The notes: generated from the letters alone by a model not told the origin. Positions 10,185 to 21,877 are shown, numbered from the stretch's first letter. The stretch is 64,000 nucleotides of DNA from Zasmidium citrigriseum (GCA_002786025.1 NHNW01000067.1:122608-186607), one strand, 5' to 3'. Translations and numbers: made by a program.

Positions 10185-10896
10185 TCATTCATAGCAACTC
10201 AAACAAGCCGTGTGCACCGCGGAATCGTCTTGAACCGTCTTGAGGTTGTAGGCAGCGCAGTCTTGGAATGTGGCTACGCTGTATTTGCTCTCAGAGTTTG
10301 GGGATCTCCTCAACACGCCCTTGGAGCCTTCGCCCCCGATCCCGGCTCGATGCACGATCCATTCGATGTCCATGGCTTCGGTGGCGAGGTAGCACATTAC
10401 GGCTTCGTTGTCGGCGTGTTGGCCTGTGGATGGAGTGAGCACGCTGTTTGAATAGGAGAGTGAGGGTTGAAGGGAGGGTGGTACCGGCATATGGATTCCC
10501 AGGTACATTCCTCAGAAGTCGCAGGGATAGAGGGAAGCTCTCTTTATACGGTTTGCTTAGACCGCCGGCTTGGTAGAGAAGTCTCTTCACGCCATTCCTC
10601 CGCATCGCGGGGACCAATTGCTCCTTCACGAAGATGGTGTTTATTTTGTTGGTTTTTTGCGCGGCTGCATCGCCGAGCATGCAGATTACGTAGTCTGTTC
10701 CTTGGAGGCATTCGTCGAGATGAGGGACGGGAATGTCTGTGATTGAGCCGCGGTAGATTTGGAGGTTTTGGTGGGTTAGGGGGAGTTTTGAGGGGGTGCG
10801 GACGAGGGCTTTGATTTTGTGGTTTTGGGAGAGGGCGTGGGTGATGAAGTGGCGGCCTGTGGAGCCTGTGCCGCCGAGGACGAGGATGGTTGGCAT
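10185..10896 (-). CDS. NAD(P)-binding Rossmann protein, NmrA-like/atypical SDR
   Basis: Two exons, 10896-10485 and 10423-10185, with a 61-nt intron at 10424-10484 (GTACCA...CACAG). The product has 216 residues. The N-terminus PTILVLGGTGSTGRHF carries the GGxGxxG nucleotide-binding motif; KALVRTPSKL, IYRGSITD and DYVICMLGD follow as in atypical SDRs that bind NAD(P). The intron choice restores NPYAGQHADNEAVMCYL and DIEWIVHRAG, standard late-family motifs. A longer intron with donor at 10506 would break the frame. No catalytic Tyr/Lys pair is obvious, so it may be a reductase or a redox sensor like NmrA. It is divergent from the MDR gene at 11512. Confidence 0.8.
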
Positions 10897-11511
10897 TTTG
10901 GATCAATGTGAGGTGATGATGTGATGGAGTCCGAGATGGGAGAGGAGTTGAGGAGAAGACGATCTGGTACTTATGACAGGTCAGCCTGCCTCTTTCTTGA
11001 ACGGTTCATTCTGCCCTTGAATCCATCGGCTAGGAAATGTTATGGGCCATACATGACGTCGGCCATTGGAAGGATGAAGTTGAGGTTGAATTGTTCCGAA
11101 TCTGGACGTAGGAATGGCACTACGTCCGGGGCTGAATCCACAGACCGGATGCTCTTTCTGCCGACTCCAGAACGTGGACAGATGAAGCCACGGCTTCTTT
11201 TTCGTGGCTTTCCGGTGGGAATCGCACCATCCGCCATGGACCTCGCAATAAACAAAGCAAAGCTGGACTTCGCCCACGTCTTCCTCTTCCATCAACATCC
11301 ACCCGGTCAAAACTGTCCGTCAAAGGTTTGGGATTCTCTACATCCGCCCTGTCTTCCTCTGCTCTATCCGTGATCGGGTACACAGGTATTGCGAGTGACG
11401 TTGATGTAAGTAGCGTGAAAAGTACTCTTGGGTAGTATATATTTCTTCCTGTACTTCCACCACTGCCCTGCTCACTCCCAAACATCACACAAGATCTATA
11501 ACGTAGCCAAA
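10897..11511. promoter_or_regulatory. Divergent promoter region with TATA box near 11436
   Basis: This 615-bp stretch separates two divergently transcribed oxidoreductases. A TATATATT stretch at about 11436-11443 lies roughly 70 bp upstream of the ATG at 11512 and is a plausible core element for the plus-strand gene. Confidence 0.35.
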
Positions 11512-12540
11512 ATGACCAAAGCAGCACCGACTTCAATGCGCGTCTGGAAGTACGCTTCTGCAGATGGCGGCATCGACAAGAACCTCCAACTCCACCAAAA
11601 CGAGCCCGTACCAAAGCCATCTCCGAAAGAACACCTCGTCCAAGTCCTCGCCGTCAGCCTCAATCCAGTCGACTACAAGCCAGCGGAATCATTCGGAGGC
11701 CGCTTCATCGTCAAGAAACCCGCAATCCCAGGCTTCGACATCGCCGGCCGCATCCTCACACCCGCCCAAAACTCCAGTCTCCAACCCGGCGACCTCATCT
11801 TCGGCGCAGCCAGCACAAACCCACTCGCCGGCGGCGCTCTAGCCGAATACATCGCCGCACCCGCAGAACGAACGACTACCATTCCAACCGGCGTCTCACC
11901 CCTCCAAGCCGCCTGCATCCCCGTCGCAGGCGTCACAGCCCACGACTCCCTAATCCCCTACATCAAAAAAGACTCCCGCGTCTTCATCAACGGCGGTAGC
12001 GGCGGAACCGGCACCTTCGCCATCCAAATCGCCAAAGCCGTCGGCGCCCACGTCACCGTCTCGTGCTCTGGCAAAAACGCAGAGCTCTGTCGCTCTCTCG
12101 GCGCCGATGAGGTTTTTAACTACAATGCCAGTCCTTTGATCGATCAGCTCCGCGCTGCGAAGCCGTTCGATCATGTCGTGGATAATGTGTTCAATGATCC
12201 GGAGCTTTACTTCCAGTCTCATGCCTATACCACGTCAAATGCGGTGTTTGCGGAGGTTGCCAGTGGGCCTAGTTTGGGATTTGTGAAGTTTGCTTTGAGG
12301 GCTTTGCTTTTGCCGAGTTGGCTTGGGGGTGGGAGGAGGAGGTGTGTTATTGTGGCTTGTGATATGAAGAAGGAGAGTTTGGATAAGATGGCGAATTGGA
12401 TTGCGGAGGGCACGGTTAGGACTGTTGTTGATGAGACTTTTGGGATGGAGCAGGTTGTTGATGCTTATAGAAGGCAGAAGACGGGGAGGGCTGTTGGAAA
12501 GGTTGTCGTTGATGTTGCTGGGGAGAGTGGACGGGCGTAG
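11512..12540 (+). CDS. Zinc-independent MDR oxidoreductase, quinone-reductase-like
   Basis: A single 342-residue exon starting at MTKAAPTSMRVWKY; an upstream in-frame Met at 11428 is less likely because family homology begins at MRVWKY. The GroES-like part shows SLNPVDYKPAE and PGFDIAGRI. The nucleotide-binding part has FINGGSGGTGTFAIQIAK near residues 160-177. No zinc-ligand Cys cluster is present, so this belongs to the zinc-lacking quinone oxidoreductase/RTN4IP1-like branch, which reduces quinones or enones with NADPH. The substrate is unknown. Confidence 0.88.
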   Translation: MTKAAPTSMRVWKYASADGGIDKNLQLHQNEPVPKPSPKEHLVQVLAVSLNPVDYKPAESFGGRFIVKKPAIPGFDIAGRILTPAQNSSLQPGDLIFGAASTNPLAGGALAEYIAAPAERTTTIPTGVSPLQAACIPVAGVTAHDSLIPYIKKDSRVFINGGSGGTGTFAIQIAKAVGAHVTVSCSGKNAELCRSLGADEVFNYNASPLIDQLRAAKPFDHVVDNVFNDPELYFQSHAYTTSNAVFAEVASGPSLGFVKFALRALLLPSWLGGGRRRCVIVACDMKKESLDKMANWIAEGTVRTVVDETFGMEQVVDAYRRQKTGRAVGKVVVDVAGESGRA

Positions 12541-13015
12541 CGTGGGTCAGGTAATGGCAGCGATGAGTGTTGTTCAACGATTGAAGGGTTCATGTATTTG
12601 GATCTTTTCAATCAGAATCCATATTTTAGAACAACCGTTTGGTATCACGAGACGGGTCGCTCGGGGCTCGCATCCACTTCCTCTTCCAGCCGTAGCAACA
12701 GACAGGTACACAAAGCTTCCCTAATGTCCAGTGGACTCCGAAGGATTCGTCTGCCGCTCGCAAGGAACAATCTGCGGGGAAGTTCTTATCGGTTGTGTAT
12801 CTTCAGGCAGCAAGACCCAGAGTCGTGGTTGCTATAGGCAATAGGCAGCTACATAAACACTTTCAAGGACATATAAGACGCCAAGCGGTGTTTGCCTGAG
12901 GTCTAACATCTAGCAAGAGTTGACATCGAGTCAACGACGGGGTCCAAGCAACCTACAGAGCACCCTTGGAGCACAACAACTTTCCAGCATTCACTCCACT
13001 CCGCCCAAAGATACA
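12541..13015. other. Intergenic region
   Basis: About 475 bp between two co-directional genes. No coding signal is recognised. Confidence 0.3.
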
Positions 13016-13372
13016 ATGGCCCCCGAAGGCTGGAACACCGCCGACCAAATCCGCACCCACAAACTCGCCACCTCCATCATCAACGGCCACGGCACCTCCA
13101 GCGACGTCTTCGACGACAGCATGCTTCTTCTCCTCCAGCAATTCTGTATGGACCCCACAATCAGCAATCGGGACAAGATGGTGGCCGAGCATGGTTGGCA
13201 AGATGCAGAGGGACAGAAGCCAGGGGATAAAGCGGCGCAAGACGGGCATCTTGTGGGGGTTTTGGTGGCGAGGCATGGGGCGGAGGCGCAGGCTTTTGAT
13301 GAGCGGGATTTGGAGATGTTGAGGGAGTGGTTTGCAGCGGGAATGCCGATGGGGCAAGAGGTGAGGAGGTAG
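13016..13372 (+). CDS. Small uncharacterised protein
   Basis: A 118-residue open frame from MAPEGWNTADQIRTHK to MPMGQEVRR. It is hydrophilic, without signal peptide, transmembrane segment or recognised domain. The centre (DSMLLLLQQFCMDP) could form a helix. A longer reading from 12920 adds a Ser-rich, unconserved-looking N-terminus, so Met 13016 in an ATACAATGG context is preferred. I do not recognise a family. The even amino-acid use and lack of an opposing gene support it weakly. Confidence 0.45.
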   Translation: MAPEGWNTADQIRTHKLATSIINGHGTSSDVFDDSMLLLLQQFCMDPTISNRDKMVAEHGWQDAEGQKPGDKAAQDGHLVGVLVARHGAEAQAFDERDLEMLREWFAAGMPMGQEVRR

Positions 13373-14348
13373 GGGGAAGTCTGGATGGAGAGGGTCTGGA
13401 CTGAAAGATGAGCGGATGAGCCTGTTGGAGTTGCAAAGATTGAGGGAGCCTCGGACATTTTAGGACGGACATTCTTTGGACCACCGCACACCTCCGGATT
13501 ACTCGAGTTACATTCGAATGTCTTTGGTAGGCAGTAGATTCCAGGGCTACACGCTCTTTGGATCGGCAAGGTGGTTGTACGATTCCATCAAGACATTTTC
13601 TTGTTGTGTGAAACGCCGCGTTACTTTCAAGTTTTGTGACGGGACGTAGACTTTGTGAATCGATCGCACATTTTCGTTGAGGTCAAACTTGATGTTGTCA
13701 CATCGCAAGGTTGAAGCGGCCGTCTCAATGCGTTCGCCTGCCATCGTTGAAAGACCAGGATGGAGCAGGGATTGTTGACGCCTGGCGGGTTGTCGATTTC
13801 GGATCCGGCTGCGGCCAGGCTGTGCTCCAATTTGGGTGGACGCACAGCAAAATCCCGACAAAAAGCCCAGCAGTCGGAAGGGAAGCCTCCAAATTGCTTA
13901 CGTGAAGAATTGATGCAGAGGAGAGGAAGGATGCATCTTGAAGAAGAGAGCAAAATAGCGGGCATTGAGTTCAACGCTAGGCACATGGTGGCGTCGATCA
14001 CCGTACATCCGTTCCGCCACAGCTGCCACTCCACGCTAGGGGCATCGCGTTGTTGCATCCATAAACGCCTCTGCCTAAGTGCTATCCATCCTTGCGAATC
14101 TACTCCTATCTGTGTCCTTGGCAGTTTGGTCATCAGAAATGCAGAGATTGGGGTTTGTCGATCGTCACTGGCGTGCAATACGAAGGGAAGCGAGGAGCTA
14201 TGTCCGTGACACTTCTCCCAAGGTGGTGAGGGATCTTTTTCTCCAAATCTCAACCTCACGTCTTCTTGGACTGTGAGTGTCATTCTTCGTAGCAGTGCTA
14301 CGTCCATTCGTTTTGTCAACACTGTCCTTCCTTCTTCGATTCCTTGCA
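13373..14348. other. Intergenic region
   Basis: Nearly 1 kb upstream of the peroxidase. A long minus-strand open frame (13627-14409) crosses it but has biased composition and no domain, and I do not accept it. A short CT-rich leader precedes the ATG at 14349. Confidence 0.35.
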
Positions 14349-15923
14349 ATGAGGTACACGGCTCTCTTTCTCGGCCTTTGCGCCCGATCCCTCGCCTACC
14401 CATTCGCACTGGATGATGTAGCGGCCAAACGTCAGGTTCCCACCACCGTCACTTCAGTCGCACAGCAGATCAGCAAAGCCCGTGGCAATTGCGGCAACAT
14501 TCCCTGCGTGACCTTCGATGCGAAGGATCAATACGTCTCCACGACCGACGACCACGTCTACCAAAGTCCTCTGCCAGGAATGATTCGAGGTCCATGTTCG
14601 TAAAGCCAAGGGCAGAAGCCATCCTGCAACTTGTCTGAGACATCTACTGACCTTCTGCCCTTTAATTTTAGGTCCCGGACTCAACGCGGCTGCCAACCAC
14701 GGATACCTCCCCAGAAGCGGAGTGGCGAGCTTGACGGAGACGATTGTGGGAATGGAGGCTGCGTTTGGCATGGGCCCTGGACTGTCTGGATTCCTTGCGG
14801 CGTATGCTATCATCATGAATGGAGATCCAGTGCTGCAGACCTGGAGTATTGGTGGTCCACAGACATCTGATGCTCTTACGGCTGGTCTTCTTGGACAGCC
14901 GCAGGGTATTTCATACGCTCACAACGTACGTCAGAAGGAGGCTTAGATGGGAGTTTTGAGGCTGACAGATGCAGACATATGAAAGTGACATGTCCATCGG
15001 ACGACCAGATGCGTACATCAACGTAAGTCGCACTACACTAGCAGCATCCAGCCACTGACAGCATTCAGAATGGCGACGCCCACAGCCTTGACATTTCTCG
15101 ATTTGCCTACGCTTACTCTACCGGGATGGAGAACGATAGATACACCTTGGATGGCCTTGCCCAAGATTTCCTGCGAAAGGGCAAGTCGTCCGTCGACCTC
15201 AATCCGTACTTCTTCTCGGCGCCTTTCTCTGGACTTATTGTAGCTCCCGCAGCATATTTCTTCGGTGAGATCAAGACCAGATGGAATTTACGGAGCTGTG
15301 CTGATTTGTTCAAGTAATCAACCTCATGTCCAACCACAGTGCCGAAGAGCCAAATGGATGGCTAGACGGCGAGACGTTCAAGCAGTTCTTCGCAGTCTCC
15401 GGCGACTATCCCGACTTCCAGTGGATGCCAGGCCAGGAGCGGATTCCTGACAACTGGTACCGGCGTCCTACGGTGTCTCCTTACGACATTCCGAACGCAG
15501 ATTCGGATTTGGGTGTTCAGTACGCCGCCTACCCCGAGAGCTTGAAGTTGGGTGGCAATGTCAATGGCATCAACTCCTACGTTGGCGTCGACCTGGAAGA
15601 CCTGACTGGCGGCGTCATGAATGCCGATGATCTCTTCAATCTCAACAACCCGAGAGCTGCCTGCTTCTATGCACAGCTTGCCCAGTCGCTGATCCCAGAT
15701 TCTGCCAATCTCTTGCTCAGTGAGCTTTCTGCGATCACTGAACTTGTCAGCGATGCAATTCAGCCCATCATGGCTGGACTTGACTGTCCCATCGTCGACA
15801 AGTTCGATCAAACCTTGTAAGTCGTCAACTGCCGTTGAGTGAGCGTGTGCTAACAATGGGTGTAGGTTCGACAAGTTTCCAGGCCGGAAGTACAGCCCGA
15901 CTGGACCAGGTCAGAACTTTTAG
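14349..15923 (+). CDS. Secreted heme-thiolate peroxidase (chloroperoxidase/peroxygenase family)
   Basis: Six exons: 14349-14595, 14672-14925, 14975-15022, 15069-15264, 15315-15816 and 15866-15923; 434 residues. The signal peptide MRYTALFLGLCARSLAYP is followed by an AAKR Kex2-like site. GPCPGLNAAANHGYLPRSG contains the PCP motif whose Cys is the axial heme ligand; splicing through an unusual GTTCGT donor rebuilds that Cys codon. The distal motif is YESDMS instead of the common EGD, followed by NGDAHSLD. NHSAEEPNGW and FYAQLAQSLIP are late-family blocks. Expected role: hydrogen-peroxide-dependent halogenation or oxygenation outside the cell. The third acceptor has an alternative six bases upstream, adding Met-Gln. 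Confidence 0.9.
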
Positions 15924-16920
15924 AGGCTGTCGAATATCAAAGACGACCAGACAAGAAGCTGATTGAGGGCTCATACAGCGCAACATTCTACGCAGGGAAC
16001 ATATAAAGCATATCACTCAATACATATCAATGTCAACATTAATGCCCTTCAGTAGGGCAGCTTTCTCTTCTTCGCTTCTCACAGCCGACCGTTTCGTGCC
16101 ATGTTCGTGTAGTTGACAGACCGTTCGTGTCTCAGCCATGGTTACATTGAGGGGGAGGGCGGCTCCGTTGGCTTCATGCATGTCAAAACGGCAGCGCAGA
16201 GCCGTTACCATTCTTAATCAAAAGCATGTGCGCTCTTCCAGAAATACACGTGCGGTGGCTTGACGCCCCCTTTGTTTCAGCTGCACATGTCAGGAACTAG
16301 TTCGTGAGCTTAAATGTGACTTCAGCTTCATCTTTCGCGACTACAATTCCGGCAATGGGAGGATCTTTCCACTCCTCGGAGTCGGGTGGATCATCTGAGA
16401 CCATCCCATCAGCTACAGCAGCTTTTCATCAATCTCCTTCTCTCTTGGAACAGCTTTGTAAAATAGCTGTGCCACATCAAGCACCGGCTTAGCGTTGCCG
16501 ATCTTCCACCAAGCATGGCTGGAACGCCTCAAAAACGGTTCCTGAAAGATGGAGTTCACGCTTTCGCAACGGGTGCAAATCCCCAACACGCCGCCTCAAG
16601 CCACCGGCAGCCCACCCGAACGTCACCCTCGGCCATCCCTCCTCCTCTTTAAACAACAGAAAGGCCAACTGCAGGGTTTATACCCTGGCACTTTTCCCCG
16701 GCAACTTTTGTCAATGCGAACGCACCGGAAGATTGTGAGCTGCGACGAATCCTAGTCACAACGAGCGCTTCTTTTTCGACCCGGAACAAGCGACTTGAAC
16801 GCTGAGCGGGGAGGAGGAATGAGTGACTTCTTCTTCCTGGTCAGGGGTTGACGAAAGCCACTTTATCATCTCTTGAAGCCGACGGCCGGCTCTTTCGCTC
16901 TTTGCGACCCACATCTCAAG
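15924..16920. other. Intergenic region
   Basis: About 1 kb between the peroxidase and the CFEM receptor. Only scattered short open frames are present. A tRNA-like T-arm on the minus strand near 16790 was examined and rejected. Confidence 0.35.
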
Positions 16921-18526
16921 ATGTTGTTTACTACACACTCGTTAATTGGGCTCTTGGCTCTGTCCCTCCATGTCGAAGCGGCGATACAATACCGAAGCCA
17001 CGCACTCGTTCCAAGACAATCACAAGAGCCTCAGCTGCCAACACTTTCGACTTGCTCGGTGCGTTCTTATCAAACCATGTTGTTGACTCTGAAGCTGATA
17101 TTGAATCGAGCAATCATGTCTCGCCGAGGGCATGCCCGTATCTGGCTGCGCCCCAACAGATGCAGCCTGTCTTTGCACAAGCGTCCCTTTCACGGAGGCA
17201 GTGGGAGCCTGCTTGACAGCCAACTGCACAGTCGTTGATGCTTTGGGTATGTGTATCCAGCTCGCATGACTTCGTATGCTAACAATGGGGTCCCATAGAG
17301 TCGCAGAGATACTCCGCAATAACCTGCGACGCACCCGTTCGTGACCACAGTAGCCTCACCAAGCGAGTCTCATGGACCATGTTCACCCTCGCAACCATTG
17401 GACTTATCTGCAGAATCGTCTCTCGTCTCCCTGTCATGCATGGCAGCGGTTTCGGCTGGGACGACTGGACGATTCTCCTCTGCTGGATCCTTCTGATCCC
17501 GTCGGATGGTATCCTTACTTCCATGGCCGATACTGGACTGGGCCAAGACATCTGGATGCTGCCGAATCCCAATTATCAGATCAACAAGATCTTGTACTTG
17601 TTCTACGTCTCCGAATACACCTATGTCGTCTCGGTGGCTTTGGTCAAGGTCTCGATCTTGCTGCTGTACCTTCGGATGTGGCCACAAGACAGAGCTGAAT
17701 CGGCATGGTTCCGGATAGCCTGCTTTGTCTTGATTGGAATGCTTAGTGCCTTCACGGTCATCGAAATGATTGTACTGGGAGTGCAGTGTAATCCGATCTC
17801 GTTCTCTTGGACTCGTTGGGATGGTCAGCATGAGTACGTGTTCGCAATGCTCCCTTTTCGTACTCGTCACTGACGATTTTTTCCAGAGGCAGTTGCATTA
17901 ACCTGAATGCCCTCATCTTCGCCACCGCCGCCATCAACATCATCTTCGATTTCGCCGTCATCCTGCTCCCAATTCCAAAGCTCTGGTCGCTCTCGATCGC
18001 TACGAGAAAGAAGGTCGCTGTCTGCATAACATTCTCAATCGGTCTGTTCGTCACGCTGTGCAGTATCATCCGCCTGCGAACACTTGCAGTATGGGGAGAT
18101 GCTCCAAATGTGACGTGGCTATACAATCCGATCGCCATCTGGAGTAACACGGAGATCAACTTGGGTGTGCTCTGTGCCTGCATACCGGCTATCGCTGGTC
18201 TCATACAACGGTCGTATACGTTGACGACCGGGAAGAAGTTCAGCAGCTACGGACGACATTCGACGATGCTCAGAAGCGGAGGACAGAATGAAGATCGCAA
18301 CTATGAGGTGCGGTTGAATTCGTTCTCGGATGGAACGGCCAGGTTCCACGGATACAATGTTCCCAAAGAAGAGGTTGGATCGAAGCCACCACCAGTGGTC
18401 CGAGTCACAGAAGAAGCCAGTCACTTCTCAGAGCCCAGCCGACCAACGCAAGCAGGAGGTGCAGACTCAACGACAGAGCAGATGATCAACGCGGGATACT
18501 CGGCGTTTGCCAGCTTCAAGAGGTAG
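16921..18526 (+). CDS. CFEM plus fungal rhodopsin-domain membrane receptor (PTH11-like)
   Basis: Four exons: 16921-17058, 17111-17246, 17299-17833 and 17887-18526; 482 residues. A signal peptide (MLFTTHSLIGLLALSLHVEA) precedes an eight-Cys CFEM domain. Splicing intron 17059-17110 joins LSTCS to QSCLAEGMPVSGC, followed by DAACLCTS and GACLTANC. The C-terminal part holds seven predicted helices of the fungal rhodopsin-domain family, with SRLPVMHGSGFGWDDWTILL, YQINKILYLFYVSEY, VSILLLYLRMW, INLNALIFATAAINI and NTEINLGVLCACIPAI. The cytosolic tail is Ser/Pro-rich. Pth11-type proteins with this architecture sense surface or host cues in plant pathogens. The ligand is unknown. The aminotransferase gene ends 15 bp downstream on the other strand. 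Confidence 0.9.
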
Positions 18527-18540
18527 CACGGCATAATGAT

Positions 18541-19879
18541 TTACTTTGTTGTTCCAAGCTTCCAGTCGCCTCTTTCCGCCATCGCACAGATCTGCTGCAG
18601 CATTATTCCCGCATGCTTGAAGTCTTCGAGGGTCAGGTATATCTGGCTTGACAGACGGACCCACCAACCGTTGGCGTAGACCATGACGTTGACAGCCGTC
18701 TCCCGGTCCAGGATCATCGTCTTCATTATCCACTGGCCAATCTGGTCGGCCACAGCTACATCATCCCCGGCAATGGACTTGATCGATAGGGGTAGACGGA
18801 CGTTGGTGAGACTGCAAGTTCCCAGCGTACCCTCGGCGTTCTCCAGAACCTCTGTTCCCAGGATCTCTGCCACTGCCTTCCCACCCTCCCGAGCGAGTGA
18901 TATCATGTACTCCATGATGGCCCCCTCACCACGTTTCCCATCCCAGGTGATTCTCTTTCGCCATTCAAGAGCAGCAGGCAGGCAGAGATAGGGGCTCTCG
19001 TCGAGCGTGCCGATGTACGAGAAGTTGGCGACGAAGCTCTTGCTAAAGCCATAGCTTGTCGGAAAAGTGGCCCGCAGCAAGTGTTGATTCCTCTCAGGCA
19101 CATATAATAAGGAGGATCCTCGAGGCGTGTAAATCCATTTGTGGCAATTACTGGCGAAGAAGTCGGCGTCGAGAACGGCCATATCCAAGGGTATCATACC
19201 AACGCCATGGGCGCCATCGACCACAGAGAGTACGCCGTGCTTCTTACAGAGCCTGACCAGCCGCTCGAATGGCATGCGGGTGCCAGGAAGGGAGTTGATG
19301 GTGTCGAAGAGGGCGAGACGAGGTTTCTTGCCAGACGTCTTGAGGACTTGGACTGCCTCTTCGAAAGCATTGCAAATGAATTCGTCCTCGACAGGCAATG
19401 TGTATTCAAATTGGTGTATCTTCACACGAGTCGTCTCAGCCAAGTATTTGAGCGTATTGGCGAAGGCGCCGTAGATTGTTGAGAAGCTGATAATGACGTC
19501 GTCTTGTTCATAGACAAGGTTCCTCAACACTGCATCAATGGCATAGGAAGTATTCGGAACGAAGACACAGCAATCTTTCGGTGCATTCACGTAATCAGCG
19601 ATGGCCGTTCTGCTCCGATCAAGTAGACTTGTTCGGTACTCATAGCGGGTGAAAGCGTCTGGCCGAGCTTCGATCCTCTCTTGGTAGTGGCGGAGAACAT
19701 CGCGGATTTCCATCGGGTATGTGCCATAAGAGCCTTGACGAACGTGAGCTGAGTATGAACTCGAGTGGGGAGAGGCACGTACCGTGATTGAGATTCCGGT
19801 AGCCTTTGTCGAGGGCAAAGTGCTCGGCTGCCACTTGGCCGCATTCGATGGTGTCCATGTCGACGTCAGCAATAGACAA
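18541..19879 (-). CDS. PLP-dependent class V aminotransferase-fold enzyme (epimerase/desulfurase-like)
   Basis: Two exons, 19879-19783 and 19733-18541, with a 49-nt intron at 19734-19782; 429 residues. Splicing creates NLNHGSYGTYPMEIRD, the typical start of isopenicillin N epimerase-like and hercynylcysteine sulfoxide lyase-like proteins. VDGAHGVGMI carries the PLP-contacting Asp and His, and SNCHKWIYTPRG the Schiff-base Lys. The family removes or rearranges groups on amino acids using pyridoxal phosphate; many fungal members are Egt2-like C-S lyases. Substrate specificity cannot be read from sequence. It shares a 264-bp divergent promoter with the BBE oxidase, which suggests co-regulation and makes it the left edge of the metabolic block. 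Confidence 0.85.
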
Positions 19880-20143
19880 TAGAATAGATATTTGATGCAG
19901 TCCAGTTGAAGCTGTTACTCATTATGGGAGAAGTGGCCGACATCAAGGTCGTCGGCGCCTTTCTCGGCACAGCTCCTTCTTCTCCACCATCTCTCTCCTC
20001 ACGGAGTCGCGGGCCGTCTTGCCGATGGACCTCACGCCCCGCAACGACGAGCGGTCAAGTATATCACAGCCTCGCGACATCTTCTGCTATCTATTCGATC
20101 CATTCTATGGCATCCCGAGAAATCTAGTTCTTGCTTCGCAGCC

Positions 20144-21808
20144 ATGTGGAGCATCGCGGTGCTTGGATCTCTCCTCACCTCCTTCTCGGGCACACGAGCT
20201 TCGCAGAAGCCATTGGAGCCGACTGACTGCGTGGGTATCTGATATCTCGACGACAATGCTTGTTTGTTGAGTTCATGCAGTGCAAAGTACTTCAAGAGGC
20301 TGGCGTGAAGCACATCCTATATCCCAGTCAGCCATCCTACTCCGAGCGAGTCAAGTCCTACTGGTCATTGACCTCGCAGTTGACGCCCAACTGCTTTGTC
20401 CAGCCCGAAAGTGCCGAAGAGGTCGCACAAGTTGTGCAAGTCCTTGTTGAGAAGACGAAATGCGAGTTCGCTGTTCGTAGCGGCGGGCATTCGTCCAATG
20501 CTGGGGCTAACAACATCGAGAAAGGAGTCACCATCGATCTTGGTACTGTCGAAGCACTCTTACAACAACCATGCCGCTGACGGAGCGCGTAGGCAAAATG
20601 AACGCCACCGACTACAATCCGGAGACTCAAGCCGGTTCGATTGAGCCTGGAGCAAGATGGTTGGGCGTGTACAGATACTTCGACCAACTTGATCGGGGCA
20701 TTCAAGGCGGGGGTATCGGAACAGTTGGTGTTGGCGGTCTTCTTCTTGGAGGAGGCTTCTCGAATCACTTCTACCAGCGAGGGTTCGCCACTGATGACAT
20801 TCTCAACTTCGAAGTCGTCCTCGCCAATGGCAGTGTCATCAACGCCAACAAGGGACAGAATACAGACTTGTGGCGGACTCTGAAGGGCGGTGGGAGTGGA
20901 TTTGGCATCGTCACCCGCTTTGACATGGCAACTTTCGATCGAAGCCCAGTCTGGGCTGTATCCCGGGAATACAACGCAAGTAAGGAGGTGGATGATGCGC
21001 ACATTCGTGCATTGAAGCACTGGACTGACAACCCGGATGCGTTACAAAGTGGCTCTGCATTCGTGTGGTGGACGTATCGTCCGGCCAATAATCGGACAAT
21101 CGTCCTCTCCGAGATGTCTGATATCTCAGGTCACCCTGACCCGCCTGCTCTTCGGGAGCTGCTCAGCATACCCGGGTACAACTCCAACATTGTTCGCACC
21201 ACTAACATTTCTACTTTGGCCGACGCTTCCCAGGCAGACGGGTACCGGTGAGTTGATTCCCTTTTCCCCGGTGATTATGAGAGGCTGATCAGCGCAGAAA
21301 TATCTGGTTCACTGTCACATTCAAGAACGACGAGCGTGTGATTCGCAAATCGGTGGAGCTACACCATCGCCTGGTCGACGAGATGAGGCGTGATTCGAGC
21401 GACGGCGACTTTGAAACGCAAGCCTACTTTCAATCAGTTCCTTCAATCATCGGTCAACGAGGCGCCGAAAAGGGTGGAAACATCTTCGGTATCGAGAATC
21501 TCAAAGAAAATGCCGTCGTCTTGCTCGGATCGCTGGCCGTCAATGGAGTTGATCAAGAAGCTATGGGACAACAGAAGATGCTTGCATGGAGGCGGGCCAT
21601 GGAAGAGTACAGTGAATCCGTTGGGGCTTCCGTTGACTTTCGATACATGAACTATGCGGATGCATCACAGGATGTGTTGGGAAGCTACGGTGAGGAGAGC
21701 GTGCGGAAGATGCTTGCGGTGTCTAAGAAGTACGATCCCAATGGCGTCTTCCAGACTAGAGTGCCGGGTGGGTACAAGTTACCTTGGCACTCTTACAAAG
21801 ACCAATAG
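20144..21808 (+). CDS. Secreted BBE-type FAD-linked oxidoreductase
   Basis: Four exons: 20144-20230, 20281-20542, 20593-21247 and 21298-21808; 504 residues. The short first exon encodes a signal peptide (MWSIAVLGSLLTSFSGTRAS). FAVRSGGHSSNAG contains the His that binds FAD covalently in FAD_binding_4 proteins. The second Cys attachment site of bicovalent members appears absent. VGVGGLLLGGGFSNHF, FEVVLANGSVINAN and LKGGGSGFGIVTRF complete the FAD domain. MNYADASQDVLGSYG and YDPNGVFQTRVPGG are the C-terminal BBE block. Such enzymes oxidise alcohols, sugars or polyketide/alkaloid intermediates with oxygen. It stands head to head with the aminotransferase and tail to tail with the methyltransferase. 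Confidence 0.9.
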
Positions 21809-21877
21809 AAAGTGTAGATCATAGATGGATGTCATGTATCTCATTTATCAAAATGCCACTTACAGCTGGTATGCATG

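Noticed and set aside
10424..10506. Longer intron model for the NmrA-like gene (donor at 10506)
   Set aside because: It breaks the reading frame; the donor at 10484 keeps it and restores family motifs.
13627..14409. 260-codon minus-strand open frame
   Set aside because: Skewed composition, no domain, no splice partners, and it overlaps the start of the well-supported peroxidase gene.
16741..16860. tRNA-like T-arm on the minus strand (GTTCAAGTC box near 16790)
   Set aside because: The T-stem pairs at four of five positions, but no complementary acceptor stem lies at the required distance upstream.
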